A DNA stretch of 64,000 nucleotides from Kiritimatiellota bacterium (GTDB lineage Bacteria; Verrucomicrobiota; Lentisphaeria; Oligosphaerales; JAADHN01), in assembly GCA_013151865.1 (NCBI GenBank), contig JAADHN010000121.1, forward strand, positions 1 through 64,000, in the 5' to 3' direction. A program made the position numbers and the translations under genes. This document shows, in pieces, positions 26,701 through 34,179 of this stretch. The notes under the pieces were generated by a model. That model saw nothing but the letters and a program-made list of their open reading frames with translations, was not told the origin of the DNA and did no database searches. The first letter of the stretch is position 1, and every line of letters begins with the position of its first letter.

Positions 26701-27708
26701 GCGTCGCCACCAGACGATCCACCAGTACATGCACGCCATGACCAATGCTGCGAGAGTAATGCTCGGTGTCGCCGGTGCGATGAAAACTGCGGGGACCACC
26801 GGCAAACTCAGCCCCAATGCGCCAAGGAAAAAGCACTTGGCCGCGGCACGTTCGGCCGTGGTTGCGCGAGCGACGGTGGGAACGGCAACAGTCAGCCACA
26901 TGTAGCCTGTCCAGAGGACGAGAGCCGCCAGCGACAAGCACAGCACCAGCGATGTCCAGTGCGAGAGGGAAAGAAGCAGGGCCACGACTGTCGCCATGCA
27001 TGCGCAAAGATATGCGTGCCGGGACCAACGGTAGCCGCGCCGCGGATGGTTTTCAGTCCCCACCTGCAGGATAGCCACTGCCGCCAATAGTGTCGGCTCC
27101 CAACTGGCTTGGAACGACAGCAGTGCGGTGCCCAGCATGCCCCCCGCTCCCGTCAGAAAACCGGAGAACAAATAAACGTAGCCGATGGGCGCGCCTTTGA
27201 GGGAATGCCCCAGGTAGATCACTGCATAGCCGAGAAACGCGAGTCCCGCGATGCGAGAGCCCAGTTGCGTGCCGAGATCCAGGAGTGGTGTCTGGACCAA
27301 AGCCCATACCGAAAACACAGCCACGGTGATGTTCATGGCCCGAAAAACCGTGAGCGGATATGCTCCGTGATGAGCGGGTAAACGCGTCTCAAGCTGTCGA
27401 CCCACCAGCCAGAGGGCCGCAACCAGTGGAACCGAGAGGGCCGGAAAGAGCGCGGCGGGTGCGCCAAGTGCGTAACACAACACGAAATACGAAACCGCCC
27501 CGAGTAGCATCGCGGCATAGAGGAAGTGGGCTTTTCGGGCCAGAATGGCCGCGGCAAGGAACGGCAGCGTAAACAGAAAAATAACGCCGGAACTCAGGGC
27601 CGGAGCATTGGCTATGAAGTCCTTTGCCGCGACGAGCAGCAACAGAGCGATAAGCAGACTGAGGTGCTGGAGCACCTCAGCGGGCAGTCGTGCAAGCTTC
27701 TCTCTCAC
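23713..27708 (-). CDS. giant polytopic membrane protein fused to a 12-heme cytochrome
   Basis: 1331 residues from GTG 27708, which has a GAGGGAG ribosome site eight bases upstream; the open frame reaches GTG 27783, but the added 25 residues are hydrophilic. Residues about 15-895 are an almost continuous run of more than twenty hydrophobic helices with no recognised transporter or quinone-site motif. A last helix near residue 890 leads to hemes: CMICH, CVECH, a C-x4-CH site (CMRPACH), CVSCH, CITCH, CLLCH, CWDCH, CRNCH, CLECH, CANCH, CDGCH and CTACH, in residues about 913-1230. The tail is alpha-helical. It is the first gene of the Hdr operon. The function is unknown; an electron exit from Hdr to the periplasm, or a membrane ion-coupling unit, would fit. 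Confidence 0.85.
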   Translation of the reverse strand: MREKLARLPAEVLQHLSLLIALLLLVAAKDFIANAPALSSGVIFLFTLPFLAAAILARKAHFLYAAMLLGAVSYFVLCYALGAPAALFPALSVPLVAALWLVGRQLETRLPAHHGAYPLTVFRAMNITVAVFSVWALVQTPLLDLGTQLGSRIAGLAFLGYAVIYLGHSLKGAPIGYVYLFSGFLTGAGGMLGTALLSFQASWEPTLLAAVAILQVGTENHPRRGYRWSRHAYLCACMATVVALLLSLSHWTSLVLCLSLAALVLWTGYMWLTVAVPTVARATTAERAAAKCFFLGALGLSLPVVPAVFIAPATPSITLAALVMACMYWWIVWWRRHEEGAGRAVYTLMASTFLAAAFTGVGIQFGGGGATGWLLLIPVLLLTGLAYARNVLAAAPGSAFENDLARAAMAPAFFGWYVALLYLEPSLALVTIGPVIIGLLVMAKAFKNRWVLAALGPVCAGAFVIVTQLFVGRDVGWAVCTVGAVVAGACYMWADSRDRRTVVRTAIGTAWLIISVASSVLGARAGAIPALYSATAIAFAAILMAGCRNGAKKPDALDRLVGIVAVAGTLATLCLGPLRGMPSVMSGACILTLALAYLAGWTIGGRAWYARAGNALLALGLLLVIFGGLSEPVARLTAGAATVFMFFCLTTASRKNPLFAESALVAGHASSIVMAVAALVLTWTGTSALVPWVVVAYAAIHVAFPRRNETDFRVGALLWASIAILLALAVSRNTVYREQLMPFAVLSLLWVGAGYAARRRQALSWETALFVCATMVALVAGGLSVVSPAASGSWGVFLVVGAAFAALLLLLHRSIFAYLLTLSLSLMAYDWIRLSTSHFTQDLLFYLVAGIGVLGVFFALPYLRRGVDRLNLLPLFSIFTRQGAALAAIPVLAIAALAVAAYSLEITAYPKFCMICHNMDTFYNSWQHSSHKDVACVECHYDPGVEAVVKGKLAAMVQLTKFLTHSVSGMPHARINNAACMRPACHAGMDHDKETLVFRGKIRFRHEKHLSARPRGKELNCVSCHGQTVEGQHIGVTETTCITCHFYGRGKKPTAIGDCLLCHILPDKAVVHNGQEFNHKDFIDDNTDVRCWDCHSNVTEGDGHVSPTRCRNCHFQRREKITDQRKFHLIHVSKGHFDCLECHDEIKHGTQSMEEQSLTTRNCANCHGSEQHSLQARIYAGTVLPELETSPDVMYEAGVSCDGCHAGDTVLTVGHTERRTRTASAAECTACHGDEAYGEMLGEWQGETKARVAKLQTALEAVRGRAAKVAATGNDAAAIKRMLADAGTMISYVVTDGSYGAHNNMLITTILDRAEERLKACQTILDGTSRK

Positions 27709-27849
27709 CGAGGGTTCTCCCTCTCGCCCGTGATGCCGCCCCGAACCGCATCCCAAGGGGGAATCAGTCGAGATGCGTACCACATTGTGGTAGTTTTAAG
27801 GCCTTCCAATTGATGAGGTTCAGTGTAAAAAACCCTCACACCGAGAGAG

Positions 27850-27877
27850 AGCATAACCCATGATTCCGGCGTGTCAA
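27850..27877 (-). promoter_or_regulatory. sigma-70-like promoter of the Hdr-Flx operon
   Basis: On the minus strand a perfect TTGACA (27877-27872) is followed after 16 bases by TATGCT (27855-27850). Predicted transcription start is near 27843, giving a leader of about 135 bases before the GTG at 27708. The leader contains a short stem (TGAGG pairing with CCTCA) that could influence translation. This is the only good promoter seen upstream of the 15-gene unit. Confidence 0.6.
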
Positions 27878-28266
27878 TCGCTTGCGGAAACGTTTTCTTG
27901 TCGCCAATATGATTGGATGCGGAAACAGTCGCAGCCCCCCCCACAGACAGCACAGCTTGGCCGCGGAGAACCATTGCATCAGCGATTTGATCGTTTCGTT
28001 CAAGAGGCGCCGGACTGAGGAGATCAGGTCCGGGTGATGGGATCAAGTTGAACGCTTTCCGAGGGGGCTTGTGACCCAGTGTGGGCGACTATTCGTAAGC
28101 CTCGCAACGAGCCCATCTTGCCGCCGGCCGCTGTCGTGAAGTACGATTCCGGGAAAGGCCGGATTGCGTCACGCGTCGAGGGGGGCTGCCCCTCCGTCCG
28201 AGTGAACCCGTCGTTTTATCCGGTTCACGGTCCGCTTTAGCCTGAGTCGGGCCAAAATGCGTGCTT

Positions 28267-28428
28267 GACCGCGCGCGAGCGCGGTCTTGGGTGAGATGTC
28301 GGTCCCGCCGAGCAGGACCCGGCCTGTCTGCGTGCCCCGCACAGGCAGGCGATGCTGCCCTCAGCGGTAATCCCGCTTGGCGGGAGAGACGGGTCCGCCT
28401 CACGCGGACAGCGATTCGCCCTGGCGAA
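28267..28428. repeat. cluster of five small hairpins
   Basis: Five consecutive palindromes: GACCGCGC/GCGCGGTC (28267-28286), GCCTGTCTG-type arms (28322-28350, with G-T pairs), TCCCGC/GCGGGA (28371-28385), GTCCGC/GCGGAC (28393-28409) and TTCGC/GCGAA (28415-28428). The loops are 3-5 bases. The stems differ in sequence, so this is not one repeated unit. It precedes repeat copy B. Confidence 0.55.
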
Positions 28429-28484
28429 GAGCGACAACTTCCGCGGCTCACGCCCTCTTTGTAAACGGGCCCCAGCCTGAAGCC

Positions 28485-28536
28485 TGATGAATTCATGAAG
28501 TTCGTCACGAGAGGGCGTAGCTCACACGGATTCGGG
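28485..28536 (+). repeat. dispersed repeat, copy B (partial)
   Basis: Contains the same ATGAATTCAT palindrome as copy A (28487-28496), then about 40 aligned bases encoding RGRS-x-HGFG from ATG 28495. The similarity ends near 28536. It is preceded by a tandem AGCCTGA AGCCTGA. Confidence 0.6.
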
Positions 28537-28651
28537 TTAGGCGGTCCCCCGATGCGTGGATTGCGAATTCGAGGTTGGAAGGCAAGCGGCCTCGCGACCC
28601 GATTCCCGTACGAGCCGGCGCGTCTTGCAATGACCTCGATTGCCGTGACTG

Positions 28652-29500
28652 CTACTTGGCAGCAGGGGCCGCGGCGGCTTTCCCCTCACACGCTTTCTTG
28701 CCCTCGAGCGCGGCGACATTGGTGGGATCGAGCGCGAGCGCCTGGTCGAATGCTTTGATAGCGTCGGAATTGTTTCCCTGGGCGGCAAGGATTTGCCCGA
28801 GCAAGACGTATGCGGCGGCCCGCGTCGAGTCCTTCTTGATGCTCTTTTTCACGCTTTTGAGCGCTGCGCTGTATTTCCCGGCTTTGTAATACCTTTTCGC
28901 CAGCATGAAACGGGGCCGCGCGGCGGCCGCACTGTCGCCTTGGGGGACGGCGGCTGGAGGGTTGAGCGCCTTGGCCAGTTCAGCATCGTCGATCTCTTTC
29001 AGCAAGTGACGGATGCGGGCCCGGACGACCTCTGAGTAGTTCAGCTTGGTGTAAAATTGATAGGCGACAAGTTTATGATTCTTGCCGGTGATGCCCACTA
29101 CGGGCAGAAGCACCACGCCGAGCTTGCTGTTGAGTGCGTCCCCGACGTCGATCAGCACGGGCATCGCGATCCCGCTTTCTTTCACCGCGGCTTCAGCGTC
29201 GGCCTTGGGGACGCGGTCGGAGACGATGGCAGCCCAATGCACGGACTTACCGGCCGTTTCTTTCTCGATGGCGGCGAGCTGCTTCAATGCGTCCCGGGAG
29301 TGTTCCTGCCCGGGTCTGAAGAAAACGAAGACGTTGACGTCGGCATCCGTGAGCAGGTGGTGTTTGCCGCCGTCCAGCGTCGGCATTTCGATATTCTCAA
29401 TCACGCTGCCGACTTGGGCGTGTGCGAAGCCCCAGGCCATCGGCCACAACGAGACACAGGCAAAAAGCACCGCCGCGGAGACCGTAGGTTGAAGTGGCAT
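28652..29500 (-). CDS. secreted redoxin-fold protein with TPR domain, no active-site cysteines
   Basis: 282 residues with a signal peptide (residues 1-28, ending FAHAQ). Residues about 35-160 have the AhpC/TlpA-like pattern (IEMPTLDGGKHHLL, VFVFFRPGQEHSRDALKQL, VLIDVGDALNSKLGVVLLPVV), but the position of the CxxC or peroxidatic Cys reads RPGQEHS. Residues about 195-275 hold two or three TPR units (AKRYYKAGKYSAALKSVKK, LGQILAAQGNNSDAIKAFDQAL). It lies in the periplasm, 8 bases after the ten-heme gene and last in the cytochrome cluster. A scaffold or chaperone role in cytochrome assembly is inference. Confidence 0.75.
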   Translation of the reverse strand: MPLQPTVSAAVLFACVSLWPMAWGFAHAQVGSVIENIEMPTLDGGKHHLLTDADVNVFVFFRPGQEHSRDALKQLAAIEKETAGKSVHWAAIVSDRVPKADAEAAVKESGIAMPVLIDVGDALNSKLGVVLLPVVGITGKNHKLVAYQFYTKLNYSEVVRARIRHLLKEIDDAELAKALNPPAAVPQGDSAAAARPRFMLAKRYYKAGKYSAALKSVKKSIKKDSTRAAAYVLLGQILAAQGNNSDAIKAFDQALALDPTNVAALEGKKACEGKAAAAPAAK

Positions 29501-29508
29501 GGCTGTCC

Positions 29509-30600
29509 TCAGTTTTTCTTCGCCGCGCCAGGGCCGTTTTTTGCCAGACCGGTGTCGCGGTTGTTATAGGTTTTTTTGCCGTGACAAGTTTTCGCGCAGG
29601 AACCGCCAGTGGCGGTCTTGGTATAGTGGAGCTTGAGTATCCAGCCCGTCGAACCGTAGGGGACGCCGTCGCGGATTTGATGATCCTGCTTGGATGCGTG
29701 TACTTCGTGGCAGGCACGGCAGGTGCGGCCGCGCACCGGTTTGTTCACGTGTAAATAGTGGAGATTGCGGTTGCCGTCGCGGAATCCCGTCAGGGTGGTG
29801 GTTACCGGCTCGGCAACGATGTCGGGATCGTGACATTCGAAGCACAGAGCATACAACTTCGGATCGTAGGCGGAATAGAACGTGCGGGGGTATTTGTGGT
29901 TAAGAAGGCGGAAGTTTTTGTAGCCATGAGGGTTGTGGCAGACAGTGCAATCCTGGGCCGCGACCGGGCCGTGCCACTGCGGGTTCTCGTCCAACAGCTT
30001 CTTCATATTGGTGAGCTTTTTTCCGTCATGGTCCAGGACACCGTCTTTGCCGTGGCAGCTGAGGCAGAGGTTGAACGGTAGCTGGATGAGCAGGTGTTCG
30101 ACGCTGGCGCCATGTGGATTGTGGCAGTTCAGGCAGCTCGCGCCGGTCGTCAGCGCGTCGTGCTTGACGGCCGACTGCGTGGCTATGGTCCTGATTGCCT
30201 CGTGGCAACTCATGCAAAGGCCGGGGACTTTCTCGACAAGCAAGAACTTGCGTTTCGCGTTATGCGGGTTGTGGCAGTTGACGCAGCTCTTCTGGGCGGC
30301 CACGTGGACCGATTTGCGGGCCAACACCTGCCGCATGTCATCGTGACAATCAAAACATAAATCATTGACCGGCTTGGTGATCGGGCCGGGGGCTTTCGGG
30401 TCGGCGCTCTTGTGGCAGAGGTCGCACTCGCCGGACTCGAACGGCGCGTGGGTGACAGGCGGATTCCCGGCGGCGGGCAGCGGGGTGAGGTCGTTCTTGC
30501 GCGTCTTGGGCACGGGGGTGGGGGCGGCCGCGGCGGCCCAGGCGGTCGTTCCGGCCAGGAGACCGAGCAAAAGAGTCATACGGGCGGTCTTCGTATTCAT
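29509..30600 (-). CDS. secreted ten-heme cytochrome c
   Basis: 363 residues from ATG 30600 (AGGAG upstream); the open frame extends further, but only this start gives a signal peptide (residues 8-26). Nine CxxCH and one C-x3-CH: CDLCH, CFDCH, CVNCHNPH, CMSCH, CLNCHNPHG, CLSCH, CTVCHNPHG, CFECH, CRACH and CAKTCHGK. The repeated CxNCHNPH and CxxCH pairs are the doubled CxxCH type. Distal histidines are frequent. It lies directly downstream of the five-heme gene (16-base gap). Confidence 0.88.
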   Translation of the reverse strand: MNTKTARMTLLLGLLAGTTAWAAAAAPTPVPKTRKNDLTPLPAAGNPPVTHAPFESGECDLCHKSADPKAPGPITKPVNDLCFDCHDDMRQVLARKSVHVAAQKSCVNCHNPHNAKRKFLLVEKVPGLCMSCHEAIRTIATQSAVKHDALTTGASCLNCHNPHGASVEHLLIQLPFNLCLSCHGKDGVLDHDGKKLTNMKKLLDENPQWHGPVAAQDCTVCHNPHGYKNFRLLNHKYPRTFYSAYDPKLYALCFECHDPDIVAEPVTTTLTGFRDGNRNLHYLHVNKPVRGRTCRACHEVHASKQDHQIRDGVPYGSTGWILKLHYTKTATGGSCAKTCHGKKTYNNRDTGLAKNGPGAAKKN

Positions 30601-30616
30601 GATGGGGCTCCTTGTT

Positions 30617-31237
30617 TCATTTGGCGTGGCAATGCAGGCAGAGCGCGGACTGAGATACCGTTTTGCGGAGCAGCTTCGTGCCGGGAACGCCGTTGTTGTG
30701 GGGCTCGTGGCACGTGGCGCACTCGACTTTCCCATCGAAGAAGGGCAACACAGAGGCGAACCCCCAGGGATGCATCTGGTGGCAGTTTTGGCAGTTGAGC
30801 GGGCCGTCATGGTAGAAGGTCATGCCGATGGGATGATCGTCGGCCAAGTCCGTGCCGATCAGCCTGTCGCCGGAGACGTACTCCCCGCCGGTCATGCCGC
30901 CGAAGCTGTCTATGGCTACTGTCCCGTCGTGGCAGGAGAGGCAGAGCCTGGACTGCACGCCCGGTTGGCCCGGGATGCTGTTCAGCGTCGGGCTGCTGTA
31001 GAGCGTGTAGGCTGCGGTGCTGAGCGTGTGATTCCAGAGCGGGTCAACCGTTGGATCGGCGTGGTGCGGCGTGTGGCAGACGATGCAGATCTTGCCGCCC
31101 GACCAGATACGCCCGGAGAAATCGTGAACGCTGCCCTGAATCCCGCCGCGAGTCGCGTCCATGCCCAGCAAAGCCGCGAACGCTGCCGCGACGCAGACCG
31201 TCGCCGACCGGGCCGGACGTTTGGCGATCAGATTCAT
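30617..31237 (-). CDS. secreted five-heme cytochrome c
   Basis: 206 residues from ATG 31237; AAGGAG lies 7 bases upstream, and an adjacent ATG at 31240 is only 4 bases away from it. The signal peptide ends near residue 28. Heme sites are CIVCHTPHHA, CLSCHDGTVAI, CQNCHQMH, CATCHEPH and CLHCH at the extreme C-terminus. Blocks shared with the cytochromes at 31454-33136 and 38049-38651 (CHTPH, PLWN, CLSCHDGTVA, TDLADDHPI) show that the three are paralogues. Confidence 0.88.
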   Translation of the reverse strand: MNLIAKRPARSATVCVAAAFAALLGMDATRGGIQGSVHDFSGRIWSGGKICIVCHTPHHADPTVDPLWNHTLSTAAYTLYSSPTLNSIPGQPGVQSRLCLSCHDGTVAIDSFGGMTGGEYVSGDRLIGTDLADDHPIGMTFYHDGPLNCQNCHQMHPWGFASVLPFFDGKVECATCHEPHNNGVPGTKLLRKTVSQSALCLHCHAK

Positions 31238-31453
31238 CATCCATCTCCTTGCCGGGGCGCACATTCGACCGACCCAATACGGTTCCGTCTGCCGGGCAGG
31301 TAATTCCAGCGCATGGACCACTCGTTCTGCCAAGCAGACATACCGCCCTCGTGGAGACCATGTTGTGCCGAGATGAGGACAGTCAAGTGCATACCCCCAC
31401 ATTTCCTTGTGCGGTCAGCAGACCCGTGTCTGCCTGCTGTCAGTCGGCAAGTA

Positions 31454-33136
31454 TCAATACTGGTACTTGGAATTGATGCTGCCCGTGTGGTTCTCGCCAT
31501 GACACGAGAGATCGCATCTGCCGTGGCGCGTTCCCAGGTCGACAAACTCCAGCTTGCCCGTGGTCGGAGACGCTTCGACAGTCGGGGTTCGAAAGTTGAT
31601 CAAATGGGTCTGGCTGGCGACTCCGTGCGGATCATGACAGGAAAGACAGTTAATGCGTCTTCTGCGGGTGTGCAGGTAATGGAACGGGAAACTGGCGTTG
31701 GATTCGATGTTACTCTGACTGTGGCACCCGAAGCACAGAGCAAACTGACTGGATTGCCAGCCGGGCATAACCCTCTCACTGAACGACATTTGTCTGATCA
31801 GCAAGCCGTCATAGTCCGAGCCGTGCGGCCCGCGCGGACCACCGGTGTCGTTGTTGTTGTGGCAGTCGGTGCAGTACATCCTGCTGGCGGCGGTCCACGG
31901 GGAGATCAGGCTCGGCATGTCCGGATTCTTTCCGATGGCGGCGACGGGGTGATAGGACGCATTGGAACTCTGAAACTCCAGACGGGTGTTGATCTCCGCA
32001 ATGTGGCGGCTCACCTTGGCAGGGCCTTTGGCAGTGTCGCCGTGGCAGCGGAAACAGATTTCGTATTCCCGGGTGACGGGCTGAACTTCCGTGCCGTTGA
32101 GGAGGACCCCCCTGACTCCCGCCAGTTTGCCCGAAGCGTCAGGGGCGCTGGCCGTCCCGGAATTCGAAGCGTGAGGGTTGTGGCAATCCACGCACGTCAC
32201 GTGTCGTCCGGTTCCGCTGGGTACCAGTACGTTCTCGGTTGGGTCGTGCACGCCGGTGGTGGCGGAAACGGGATGGTTGCTGTACTTGTTGAACACGGCG
32301 TCAACGTTCTTTGCTGCGACGTTTCCATTATGACAGACGTTGCAGGTGAGTTCTTCGTCGGCCTGCGTCAGCAAGCGCTGTTTGGTTCCGGCGGTGTGCG
32401 GGGTATGGCAGTTTTCGCACCCGTTGTCGGCCACGCCGCTTCGGTCGGAATTGGGCCAGGGATCGGGCAGTGTGCCGTTCCATGTGCGCGTCGACGTACG
32501 ATGGGAACAGCCGGCCCAATAGGTCCGGTCGTGACAGGCGGTGCAGAGGGCGGCGGCGCTGTTGTTGACCACGAGGAACTTGCCGTACTTGTTGTCGTGC
32601 GGGTTATGGCACGCCGTACATTGCACCTGTCCGTCCTTGTCCAGGCGCACCGGCCCAATGAGCGTTGCCGGATCGCGGAGTTGACCGTCAGCGGAAACCA
32701 GCGACGAATCATAGTAGAATGAGATGGGATGGTCGTCCGCCAAATCTGTGCTCAGCCTCGTTTCGCCGGCGGGCAGTACGCTGGTGCCCTGCATCTGAAT
32801 GGTCGTGGACCGGCTGCGCACCAAACCGAGCGCGACGGTTCCATCGTGGCAACTGAGGCACAGCTTCGATGCGCCTGTGGGCTGGCCGACGGCGGCCTTG
32901 ACCGTGCTGCTGCTGTATGGGATGTAAACCGCGCCGGACGCGTAGCGATTCCACAGGGGCGCGTCCTTCGTCCCGCGGTGGGGCGTATGGCAGAAAACGC
33001 AAATCTCGGTTTCCGTCGTCGCCTTAACCGTTCCGGGACCGGTCACCGAGAGATTATGCTTCGTGTCGACGATGCTGCCCGCCTGCGCCGCGCCGACGGT
33101 CACGCCCATCACCAATATGCAGGCTTTTCTCCTCAT
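31454..33136 (-). CDS. secreted 12-heme cytochrome c
   Basis: 560 residues from ATG 33136, overlapping the stop of the NHL gene (ATGA). The signal peptide covers residues 1-19. Eleven CxxCH and one C-terminal C-x3-CH (CDLSCHGENH): CVFCHTPHRG, CLSCHDGTVAL, CTACHNPHDN, CTACH, CENCHTPH, CNVCH, CVDCHNPHAS, CFRCH, CTDCH, CFGCH, CLSCHDPHG. The N-terminal 180 residues equal the whole fold of the smaller paralogues; the rest is an added array of doubled motifs. It is a candidate surface or filament-forming cytochrome by context. Confidence 0.88.
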   Translation of the reverse strand: MRRKACILVMGVTVGAAQAGSIVDTKHNLSVTGPGTVKATTETEICVFCHTPHRGTKDAPLWNRYASGAVYIPYSSSTVKAAVGQPTGASKLCLSCHDGTVALGLVRSRSTTIQMQGTSVLPAGETRLSTDLADDHPISFYYDSSLVSADGQLRDPATLIGPVRLDKDGQVQCTACHNPHDNKYGKFLVVNNSAAALCTACHDRTYWAGCSHRTSTRTWNGTLPDPWPNSDRSGVADNGCENCHTPHTAGTKQRLLTQADEELTCNVCHNGNVAAKNVDAVFNKYSNHPVSATTGVHDPTENVLVPSGTGRHVTCVDCHNPHASNSGTASAPDASGKLAGVRGVLLNGTEVQPVTREYEICFRCHGDTAKGPAKVSRHIAEINTRLEFQSSNASYHPVAAIGKNPDMPSLISPWTAASRMYCTDCHNNNDTGGPRGPHGSDYDGLLIRQMSFSERVMPGWQSSQFALCFGCHSQSNIESNASFPFHYLHTRRRRINCLSCHDPHGVASQTHLINFRTPTVEASPTTGKLEFVDLGTRHGRCDLSCHGENHTGSINSKYQY

Positions 33137-34179
33137 TTCTTCTCCAAGTACCGCAGTATCTGCACCCGACGGTTGTATGAATCCGCCACGTAAATAAAGT
33201 CGTCGCGCCCGACGGCCACCCCGGCCGGCATCCAAAACTCCCCGGCCGACTGCCCGGCGGAGCCCACGTCCAGCAGGAACCTACCCTGTGAGTCAAACAC
33301 TTGCAGGTTGTCGAACAGCGCGTCCGTCACGTACACGTGGCCGAAGTGGTCCACCGCCACTCCCTTGGGACGGCTGAAATGGCCCGAGCCGTCGCCGAGA
33401 CCACCGATCAGGCCCTGAAATTTTCCCTCGGCGTCAAACACCTGTACCCGTGCGTTCAACGAGTCGGTCACGTAGATCCGACCCGCGGCATCTGCGGAGA
33501 CATGCGTCGGGAAATTGAACTCGCCGTTGCCCACGCCGCGCCGGCCAAATTTGAACAGCAACTCGCCGTCGAGGCCGAAGACGGCAACACAATGTGTGCC
33601 TGCGTCGGCCACGTACAGTCGCTCGCCCGCGATGGCCAAGCCCGTCGGCCGCTGCACACCGTGCTCGATCATGAAACGCAAGTCGCCCTCCATGCCGAAG
33701 ACAAGCACCTTCCCCAAGCCGGAATCGGCCACATAAAACAAGCCGTGCTTCTTCGCCACGGCGACCGGCGAGACAAAGCCGAACGGCCCCACCTTCCCCC
33801 AACGCCGGAAACGCATCCGCCTGCGATCGAAGAACCAGACGGCAGGGGCGCCCGTGTCGGTCACGCACAAGTTGTTGTCCTCATCGAGGCAGAGGCCAAA
33901 CGGCTTGACAAAGCCTTCGTGGATGCGGCCGCCGCCGGAAATGACACCCAGCAATCTGCCCCACAGCGAAAGGCGCATACCCAGATCGGCGGGTACGCCG
34001 ACGCTGCGCACATACGTCACGCGGGCCGCCGCCGGCGGCGGCGGCCAGACCGGTGTGGGTTGTTGCGCATTGGGGTCCGACAGCGGTGGCGTCGTCACGC
34101 ATCCCGCGGTGATCGCCGCGGCGAGACTCAGCGTCAAGCGGCCAAGCGCTCGGCCATCGATGGACCAATCCATTCTCAT
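33133..34179 (-). CDS. NHL six-bladed propeller lipoprotein
   Basis: 348 residues with a lipobox (AAAITAGC) near residue 26. Six NHL blades are visible, each with a (P)xGxAV-x-IYVxD core, for example FNFPTHVSADAAGRIYVTD, FSRPKGVAVDHFGHVYVTD and FWMPAGVAVGRDDFIYVAD at the end. There are no heme motifs. Such propellers are binding scaffolds. It starts inside the stop of the beta-barrel gene (TGATG) and ends inside the start of the 12-heme gene, so the three are translationally coupled. Confidence 0.87.
   Translation of the reverse strand: MRMDWSIDGRALGRLTLSLAAAITAGCVTTPPLSDPNAQQPTPVWPPPPAAARVTYVRSVGVPADLGMRLSLWGRLLGVISGGGRIHEGFVKPFGLCLDEDNNLCVTDTGAPAVWFFDRRRMRFRRWGKVGPFGFVSPVAVAKKHGLFYVADSGLGKVLVFGMEGDLRFMIEHGVQRPTGLAIAGERLYVADAGTHCVAVFGLDGELLFKFGRRGVGNGEFNFPTHVSADAAGRIYVTDSLNARVQVFDAEGKFQGLIGGLGDGSGHFSRPKGVAVDHFGHVYVTDALFDNLQVFDSQGRFLLDVGSAGQSAGEFWMPAGVAVGRDDFIYVADSYNRRVQILRYLEKK

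Larger units (their letters stand above)
27709..28651. other. regulatory intergenic region
   Basis: About 940 bases with no convincing gene. It contains the Hdr operon promoter and leader (27709-27877), a cluster of small hairpins (28267-28428) and repeat copy B (28485-28536), described separately. The remaining open frames are short and compositionally unlike the neighbours. Confidence 0.6.

Noticed and set aside
25705-27090. 461-codon plus-strand frame
   Set aside because: Antisense to the membrane part of the giant cytochrome; hydrophilic, Gln/His/Arg-rich, no motif.
27705-28046. 113-codon minus-strand frame before the giant cytochrome
   Set aside because: It covers the operon promoter and leader, and lacks a ribosome site.
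28089-28508. 139-codon minus-strand frame
   Set aside because: Its sequence is made by the hairpin cluster and repeat copy B; Arg/Pro-rich without domain features.
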